Assembly (NCBI RefSeq): GCF_000745235.1
Contig: NZ_JQNL01000001.1
Coordinates: forward strand, 4,520,001-4,584,000
Direction: 5' to 3'
Length of the DNA stretch: 64,000 nucleotides
Source of the DNA: Luteibacter mycovicinus
Lineage (GTDB): Bacteria; Pseudomonadota; Gammaproteobacteria; Xanthomonadales; Rhodanobacteraceae
Shown: one piece after another, positions 26,384 through 34,900 of the stretch
How positions within the stretch are numbered: the stretch's first letter is position 1
How the letters are laid out: each line of letters begins with the position of its first letter
Position numbers and translations under genes: made by a program
Notes under the pieces: generated by a model
Told to the model about the DNA's origin: nothing
The model's input: only the letters and a program-made list of their open reading frames with translations
Database searches by the model: none

Positions 26384-28573
26384 TCAAGCCGGATCGGCCT
26401 TGTATTTGTAGTACGCGTACTCGGAGTAGCCCGCCGTGCGCTTTTCCACCGCGTTGAAGATGGCGCCCTTCAGCTCGACACCGTTCTGTTCGAAACGTTG
26501 CTTGGCCAGTGCCAGCTCGCGCTGCTTGTTGAGACCGAAACGCGCCACGAGCAGGCTGGTCCCGACGTGATGGCCAATCACCGCCGCATCGGTCACCGCC
26601 AGGATGGGCGGCGTATCGATGATGATGAGGTCGTAGGCGGGCACCACGGCCTCGATGAAGCGCGTGAAGTGCTGATGCATCAGCAGTTCGGACGGATTCG
26701 GCGGCACCTGGCCGCGGCTGATGAAATCGACGTTTTCGGTCGGCCCCTTCTGCACCACGTCCGCGAGTTCGGCCTTGCCGACCAGCAGATCGGACAGCCC
26801 GCGTCCCGTCTTGACGCCGAGCAACTGGTGCAGCGTGCCGCGGCGCATGTCACCGTCGACCAGCAGCACGCGCTGCCCCGCCTGGGCAATGACGGCCGCG
26901 AGGTTGGCCGAGACGAAGGTCTTACCGGCGAACGGGCTGGAGCCGGTGATCATCAGGATGTTGTTCTTCGCTTCCAGCCGGGCGAAGTGCAGGCTGGTGC
27001 GCAGGCTGCGGATGGATTCGATCGCCAGATCGGCCGGGTCGCTGATGGCGAGCAGGGGGCCACGCGCGCCGTGCTTGTGACGGGTGCGGATGGAACGCGC
27101 GCTCTGGCCGGAGCTGAGCGGCACCGACGCATAGACGGGCAGGCCAAGGTCTTCGATCAGCGCAGGGTCTTCGATGCCGCGATTGAGGATCTGCTTGAGG
27201 AAGACAAAGGCCAGCGCGAGGAAGGCACCGAGGAAGGTCGCGATGATGACGATCAGCGCCTTGCGCGGCTGCACGGGAACGTTGGGGTCCACCGCCGCCT
27301 TGTCGACGATACGCACGTTGCCGACGGTGCCCGCGCGGGCGATGTCGAGCTGCTGAGCCTGATTGAGCAGGCTGGTGTACGTATTGCTGCTGACCTGGAC
27401 GTCCCGGTTGAGCTTGAGCAGTTGCTGCTGGGTGTCGGGCAGGGCGCCGACTTCCTTCTGCATCTTGTCCTTTTGTGCCTGCAGCTGGCCCATCTGCTGC
27501 TGCAACGCCTTGTAGGCAGGGTGGTCATGAGTAAAGCGGCGATCGATGTCCGCTTCCTGCATGTGCAACTGCTGGATGTTGTTCTCGACACCGACGATCT
27601 GATCGAGCAGGCCTTTGGTCTGCATGCTCAGATCGACGGAGTGGGACTGTGTCTGGAAGGCGTTCATCGCGGCCTGGGCCTTGTCCAGGTCCTGCCGCAC
27701 CTTGGGCAGCTGGTCCTTGACGAACTGCAGCTGGCTGGCGGCTTCGGCGGAGTTCCGCTCGACGTTCTGCCGCACATACGCGGTGGTGACGTGTTCCAGC
27801 ACCTTCCGCGCCAGCTCCGGATCGGCGTTGTTATAGGTCAGCCCGATGATCCCGGAGTCGTTGCCCTGTTCGAGGGCGACGACATCGGTCTGCAGCTTGG
27901 TCGTGGTGGTCAGCGCGGGCTGCACGACGACGTCGAAGCGCGTCCCCGGGTTGGCTACCAGCTGGCGGATCTGCACCGTCACGCCCTTGCCGTTGATCAG
28001 CTGACCGACGGCGCCCTGCGCCACACGCTTGCCATCGTCGTCGTACAGGCTGAACTGGTGATTGTCTTCGGCGCGGAGCTCGAACTTGCCGCCCATGGTC
28101 GGATCGGGCAGATCGAGCTTGAAGATGTCGACGACCTCGCCGCCCCAGCCATAGCGACTGAGTCCGAAGCGAGGCTTGCCCAGCTGGCCGGGTTTATGCC
28201 CGCGGGAGAGGTAGTCACCGATCACCGGCATGCGCTGCGGCAACGCCTGCACGTTTAGTCGCATGTCGTCGACCGTCTGTCCGACGACCAGGCGCGACGT
28301 AATCAGCGCGATCTCGGTGACGGCCTGCGATGCGGTCGTGCCGAGCGATTGCGAAAGGTCGCTCAGCCCCGGAAGGCTCGGCGTCTTCTGCTCGACCTGC
28401 ACCACGGCGGTGGCCTGATAGATAGGCGTCGCCAGCAGCGTATACAGCACACCGATCACGAAGAAGACCCCCGTGATTGCAACGATCAGCCACTTGTGAT
28501 CGAGCAGCGTACCGAACAACGCGTTGAGATCGATGGTGTCGTCATCATGTGCCTGCTCAATCTTCGTCGTCAT
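26384..28573 (-). CDS. Polysaccharide co-polymerase with tyrosine autokinase domain (Wzc family)
   Basis: 729 residues. Two transmembrane segments (~28-50 and ~438-460) flank a periplasmic Wzz-like region with coiled-coil helices (~260-400). The cytoplasmic BY-kinase domain has Walker A (SSPFAGKT, ~545-552), Walker A' (VDGDMR, ~572-577) and Walker B (IIIDTPP, ~650). The C-terminus carries five tyrosines between 716 and 724. It controls chain length and export with the outer-membrane Wza-like protein, cycling through autophosphorylation. First gene of the nine-gene minus-strand operon. Confidence 0.95.
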   Translation of the reverse strand: MTTKIEQAHDDDTIDLNALFGTLLDHKWLIVAITGVFFVIGVLYTLLATPIYQATAVVQVEQKTPSLPGLSDLSQSLGTTASQAVTEIALITSRLVVGQTVDDMRLNVQALPQRMPVIGDYLSRGHKPGQLGKPRFGLSRYGWGGEVVDIFKLDLPDPTMGGKFELRAEDNHQFSLYDDDGKRVAQGAVGQLINGKGVTVQIRQLVANPGTRFDVVVQPALTTTTKLQTDVVALEQGNDSGIIGLTYNNADPELARKVLEHVTTAYVRQNVERNSAEAASQLQFVKDQLPKVRQDLDKAQAAMNAFQTQSHSVDLSMQTKGLLDQIVGVENNIQQLHMQEADIDRRFTHDHPAYKALQQQMGQLQAQKDKMQKEVGALPDTQQQLLKLNRDVQVSSNTYTSLLNQAQQLDIARAGTVGNVRIVDKAAVDPNVPVQPRKALIVIIATFLGAFLALAFVFLKQILNRGIEDPALIEDLGLPVYASVPLSSGQSARSIRTRHKHGARGPLLAISDPADLAIESIRSLRTSLHFARLEAKNNILMITGSSPFAGKTFVSANLAAVIAQAGQRVLLVDGDMRRGTLHQLLGVKTGRGLSDLLVGKAELADVVQKGPTENVDFISRGQVPPNPSELLMHQHFTRFIEAVVPAYDLIIIDTPPILAVTDAAVIGHHVGTSLLVARFGLNKQRELALAKQRFEQNGVELKGAIFNAVEKRTAGYSEYAYYKYKADPA

Positions 28574-28993
28574 GCGGCCGCGTGTTTCCTGGAGATGAAT
28601 TGGACGTCTAAGCGTTTATACCGGAGCGAGAATGAATGGGCCGAAAAGCAGAGGGCCAGCCAACGTCCTGTATTTCCAGCGTTTTACGCACACATCTCCA
28701 TGCACCGGCACACAGCTGGCGCATGACACACCCCCTTGGATGCGTAGGATGAAACCTCAGGCGGGCGTCGACGGGCGGCCGTTGGGGATGCCGATGTCGA
28801 CGCCATTCGTTGAAAGAACGATGTCCTTCGCCTTCTTCGATGCCAATCGCGTACCACTGATCCGCGCCGAAGGACTTTCAGCTTAGACGGGGTCGCGTAG
28901 GCCTCAAAGTGAAAACCGCCAGTTTTGCGACCTGCGTCAAGGAACCATCGCTTACGGAGACGCTAGAACGCAAATACGTTAGTAATTCGTTAT
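28574..28993. promoter_or_regulatory. Divergent intergenic region between the EPS operon and the cyclic glucan synthase gene
   Basis: About 420 nt; it may extend to ~29110 if the glucan synthase starts later. No credible coding sequence, JUMPStart/ops element or riboswitch consensus was found. It must contain the promoters of both large transcription units. The AT-richer stretch near 28960-29050 is the likeliest plus-strand promoter zone. Confidence 0.4.
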
Positions 28994-31900
28994 ATGCGTC
29001 TCGGTGTATCTACACGCACCACTAATGAATGGTTCATTCCGCAGTCACTAATTGCTGCACTGCATGGTCACCACTCCGATGTATGCGCCGCGTATACGCG
29101 CTTATTCGGCAAGGTGGCTTCCGCATCGCAGCAACGCACACACGGCGATCTCCGCCCTGGTGATGGCGCTCGGCCCGTCAGCGGCGCACACTCGGCGGCT
29201 AAGGGCGGTCCACCGGCCGCATCGGGAGCAGCTCATGCATGTCGTCGCGATGTTAACGGCGGGTCTATAGACCTTTTCCGGCGTAAGCGCGTCCGGGAAA
29301 CCGCGGGCGCGGAACGCGAGCCGGCCTTACGAGCCGAACTCTTCAATGCCGAACAACTCGAGGCTTACGGCGCGCAACTCGCCGCCAGGCATCGTCTGGC
29401 TGCGCGCCGGCTACCCGAATGGCTGCTTCCCCGTCTTGCCGACAACGAACGGGTGATCCTTGGGGCGTGTCGCGGCCTCATGGTGGCCGCACGTCGCGGG
29501 GAGAGCGCGACGCCCGCCGGCGAGTGGCTGCTGGACAACCTCTACCTGATCGAAGAGCACATCCGCAGCGCGAACAAGGATTTTCCCAAAGGGTACAGTC
29601 GCGAACTCGTCCAGCTCGATGGCGGCGCATCCCATGGTCTTCCCCGCGTCTACGACATCGCACTGGAAGTCATTTCCCACGGCGATGGACGCGTCGACGC
29701 CGCTGGCCTGGCGCGTTTCCTCGATGCCTACCAGACCGTCGCGCCGCTCAGTCTGGGCGAACTCTGGGCGGTGCCCATCATGCTGCGGCTCGCGCTGATC
29801 GAAAATCTGCGTCGCATCGCCGTGCGCGTGACTCAGGACCGCTCGCGTCGTCGACGTGCCACGCGCTGGGCGGATGCCATGACGCGCATGGCGGCCGACG
29901 ATCCGAAGAATGTGGTGCTGGTGGTCGCCGACATGGCGCGCTCCGCCCCGGTGATGAGTGCACCGTTCGTGGCCGAGCTGGTGCGCCGGTTACAGGGGCA
30001 GGGGCCGGCACTGGCCATGCCGCTGGGCTGGGTCGAGCAGAGGCTCGCGGAATCGGGCCGCAGCATCGACTACCTCGTGCAGGCCGAATCGCAGCAGCAG
30101 GCGATGCACCAGGTGTCGGTCGGCAACAGCATCGGCAGCCTCCGTTCGCTGGCGACGGTGGACTGGCGCGACTTCGTCGAACACGCGAGTCTGGTCGAGG
30201 CATCGCTTCGCGACGATCCCTCCGGCGTTTATCCCGCGATGGATTTCACCAGCCGGGATCGCTATCGCCATGCGGTGGAGCGCCTGGCGCGTGCGACACG
30301 TCGCAGCGAAGTGGATACCGCCCGTGCGGTGCACGCCGCATGTCTCGCGCAGGCGGCTGGTGTCCACGATACGACCCGGCGGCACGTCGGTTTCTATCTG
30401 GTCGGCGCGGGGGCAACGGAGTTCGAGCGTGCGCTCGGCGCAAGCCGGGGCTGGAAAACACGGTGCGCTCGCGCCTTCACACGCGCACCGTTCGCGGTGT
30501 CGTTCACCGTGTTTCTCCTGCTCACTGCCGCGCTCACCGTTGGCCTGGTGGCGACGGCGGCGGTCGTTTCGGCGTCAGCCTGGGTGTGGATGCTGCTCGG
30601 CGCAGGGTGTCTGCTCGTTGCAAGCCAGCTCAGCCTGAGCCTTCTGAACCTCGGCGCGTCGCTGATCGCATCGCCCGATTACCTGCCTCGTATGGACTAT
30701 GCGTCCGGCATGCCCGCGGCAGCGCGAACCATGGTCACCGTGCCGACCCTGCTCGGCAGTGTGGAGGACGTCGACGAGGTCGTCGATGCACTCGAGGTGC
30801 GTTTCCTCGCCAATCGCGACGATGCGCTGCATTTCGCCTTGCTCACCGACTTTCTGGATGCCGATCGGCCCGCCCTCCCGGACGATGAGGCGATCCTCGC
30901 GTACGCAGGACGTCGCGTTTCGGCACTGAATGCCCGGTATCCATCGGTGGCAGCGGATCGTTTTTATCTGTTTCATCGCCCCCGGGAATGGAGCGCGACG
31001 GAACGACGCTGGATGGGCGCCGACCGCAAACGCGGCAAGCTCGCCGCACTGAACCGGCTGTTGCGCGGCGAAGGCGCGGAACGCTTCGCGCTCATCGTCG
31101 GACGAATCGCGGATCTTCCCCCCGTCCGTTACGTCATCACGCTGGACTCCGATACGCAGCTCCCGCGCGACGCCGCTCATCTGATGGTGGCGGCGATGGA
31201 TCATCCGCTGAACCGCCCGGTGTTCGACGACGCGTCGAACACCGTGGTGTCGGGTTACGGCATCCTGCAGCCGCGCGTGGGTATCGCACTGCCGGCGCAG
31301 GCGCGCTCGGTCTATGCACGCCTGTACGGCGCGGATGCCGGTGTCGATCCGTATACGCGTGCCGTGTCCGATGTCTACCAGGACGTCTTCCACGAAGGCT
31401 CGTTCACGGGCAAGGGCATCTACGACATCGATGCCTTCGAGCGTGCACTGGCCGGGCGCCTCAAGGACGAACGCGTACTCAGTCACGATCTGATCGAGGG
31501 CTGTTTCGCGCGCTCGGGGCTGCTCAGCGACGTCCTGGTCTTCGAGGAGATTCCGGGGCGCTACGCGGATGACAGCGTGCGAAGGCACCGCTGGACCCGT
31601 GGCGACTGGCAGCTCTTGCCCTGGTTGATGCCGACGGTGCCCAGCGTTCATGGATGGGTTCGCAACGATCTGAGCAGCCTGTCGCGCTGGAAGATCTTCG
31701 ACAACCTGCGCCGCAGTCTCGTGTCGCCGGCCGCCCTGGCCTTGCTGGTAGGCGGTTGGCTGTGGATCGGCCCCGTCGCGACGTGGACTATCGCGGTCCT
31801 GTCGATGCTGTTCGTACCGGTTCTGCTCCACGTGCTGATGGACGTGATTCGCAAGCCACACGATGTGACCTGGCCGGTGCACGGCCGCGTCGCCCTGGAC

Positions 31901-34900
31901 GCGGCGGGACAGCATGTGGCACGCCTCGGCCTCGCCGTTGCATGGCTTCCGCACGAAGCTCGCCTGAGCGTGGATGCGATCGCGAGATCGCTCTGGCGTG
32001 TGCTGGTGAGTCGGACGCACCTGCTCGAATGGCGATCGTCCGGCGAAGTGGAGCGACAGGGTCGCGGCACGCATACGATTCCGTGGCGCGCACTGTGGGC
32101 CGGTCCGGCCGTGGCGTTCGGCGTGACGGCGGCGCTCGTGGCCGTACGACCGGCCGCGTTGCCCGTCGCGTTCCCGTTGCTCCTGCTCTGGATGGCCTCG
32201 CCACCGTTCGCTTGGTGGGTCAGCCGCGCGCAGAGCGCGCAAGTCTATGCGCCTACGGACGCGGACCGGACGTTCCTGCGTCATCTCGCCCGCCGCACCT
32301 GGGCTTTCTTTGAAACGTACATGGGCCCCGACGATCGCTGGCTGCCGCCGGATAACGTGCAGATGATGCCGGCGCCCCGCGTCGCGAGGCGCACGTCGCC
32401 GACCAATATGGGCCTGGGGCTGCTTTCCGCCCTGTCCGCATACGATTTCGGTTATCTCGGGGCGGGGGCGCTGGTCGAACGTCTTGGCCATACGCTTGGC
32501 ACGATGCGCGATCTCGAGCGATATCGCGGCCATTTCTACAACTGGTACGACACGGAGCACGGTACGCCGATGCATCCGCTCTACGTGTCGAGCGTCGACA
32601 GCGGAAACCTCGCCGGCCACCTGCTCACGTTGCAGCGGGGGCTGCTGGCGATTGCCGACGCGCCGGTCTTTTCGGTGGCGTCGATCGCCGGTCTGGCCGA
32701 CAGCGTCGGAATCCTCGCGTCAGAAGCCGGCGGCGCGTGGCGAGCGGACCTCGCCGACTGGTCGGATCAGCTCGTTCAGGCGATGGGCAAGCCACCCGCG
32801 ACGCCGACGGATGTATTCGTGTTCGCCACCGCGCAGCGACACCAGCTGGACGGACTTGTGGGTCGCCATGGGAGCGACGGCGCGGAAGAGACGCGTTTCT
32901 GGCTGTCCCGGATCGCCGCGCAGTGCGACGACCTTCTGGACGAAGCCCAGGCGTGGCATACCGACGTCGTCGGTGATCGCATCGCGTCGCTGGCGGAGAT
33001 CGCGGCCGACGCGAACGACCGGGCGCGCGCCGCGCGCGCCGCCACGCGTCTGGACGCGCTCACCGCGGCGGCGGCGCTGGCCGGCGACCTGGCCGTCATG
33101 GATCACGCCTTCCTCTATGACGACAACCGCCGCCTGCTGTCGATCGGCTTCGATGTCGAACGTCGCGTGCTGGACAACTCGTTCTACGATCTGCTGGCCT
33201 CCGAGGCTCGACTCACGACGTTCGTCGCCATCGCGCAAGGGCAGATACCGCAGGAGAGCTGGTTCTCGCTGGGCCGCCTGCTGACGAATGCCGGCGGTCT
33301 GCCGGTGCTGTTGTCCTGGACGGGCTCGATGTTCGAGTACCTGATGCCCATGCTGGTCATGCCGACCTACGAAGGCAGCCTGCTCGAGCAGACCTGTCGT
33401 GCCGCGGTCGCGCGCCAGATCGAATACGGCAAGCAGCGCAACCTTCCGTGGGGGGTGTCCGAATCCGGATACAACGCCGTCGACGCGCAGCTGACCTACC
33501 AGTACCGGGCCTTCGGCGTGCCGGGTCTGGGTCTCAAACGTGGACTGGGTGACGACCTCGTCGTGGCCCCCTATGCGTCCGTGCTGGCCCTGATGGTCGC
33601 GCCGGCGGCAGCCACCGGCAATCTGCAGCGGCTGACCGCGGATGGCGTGGCCGGTCGGTTCGGCCTCTACGAAGCTGTCGATTACACGCCGTCGCGCCTG
33701 CCGCCGGGACAGCACTCGGCGATCGTGCGGGAGTTCATGGCCCATCATCAGGGCATGTCGTTGCTGTCGATCGCGCATGTGCTGCTCGGACAGCCCATGC
33801 GCAAGCGCTTCGAAGCCGATCCGCGCGTCATGGCGACGAGCCTCCTGTTGCAGGAACGTGTGCCGCGCTCGGCATCGGAGTACCTGCACGCCGTCGGGCT
33901 GGGCGAGGGCGCGCCCGCACCCGCGACATCGGAAGCCCGGCTGCGCCTGTTTACCGATCCGGACCGTCCGCGGCCGGCGGTGCAACTGCTGTCCAATGGC
34001 CGTTATCACGTCATGGTCAGCAGCGCCGGTGGTGGGTACAGTCGACGCGACAGCATGGCGCTGACCCGTTGGCGCGAGGACATCACCCGCGACCGTCATG
34101 GCATGTTCTGTTACGTGCGCGATCCCGCCTCGGGTGACGTGTGGTCGACGGCCTACCAGCCGGTGGCACGACAGACCGACCACTTCGAGGCCATTCTGGC
34201 GGAGTCGCGCGCGGAGTTCCGCGTACGGCAACGCGGCTTCGAGACGCATACGGAGATCGTCGTCTCGCCCGAGGACGATATGGAACTGCGGCGTACCCGC
34301 GTGACCAATCGCGGCCGCACGCGTCGTACGATCGAACTGACCAGCTATGCCGAAGTCGTGCTGGCCGATCCACGCGGTGACGCGGCCCATCCGGCCTTCA
34401 GCAAACTCTTCGTCACGACCGAGATCGTGCCCAGCCTGCAGGCGCTCATCTGCACACGGCGTCCGCGCTCGGCGGATGAAGTCCCGCCATGGATGTGCCA
34501 TCTGGTCGCGGTACACGATGCGGATGTCGATGCGATCTCGTATGAGACCGACCGCGCCCGTTTCATCGGGAGAGGCCGGACCACAGCTCAACCGGCCGCG
34601 CTTGATGCCGTCTGCGACACGTTGTCGGGAAGTCACGGCGCGGTGCTCGATCCCATCGTCGCCATTCGGGTACGGGTGACGCTCGATCCCGACCAGACGG
34701 CGACGCTCGACTTCGTCACCGGCGTCGCGGATGTGCGCGAGGGCTGCGTACGTCTGATCGAGAAGTATCGCGACCGGCACCTGTCCGACCGCGTCTTCGA
34801 CCTCGCATGGACACGCAGCCAGGTGCTGCTGCGTCAGGCCAACTCGACGCTTGCCGACGCCCAGTTGTACGAGCACATGGCGACATCGATCCTCTATCCG

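Noticed and set aside
29419..32620. Long frames on both strands inside the cyclic glucan synthase gene
   Set aside because: The 2,929-codon frame carries all family motifs in order. The others are Arg-rich or His/Val-rich shadows.
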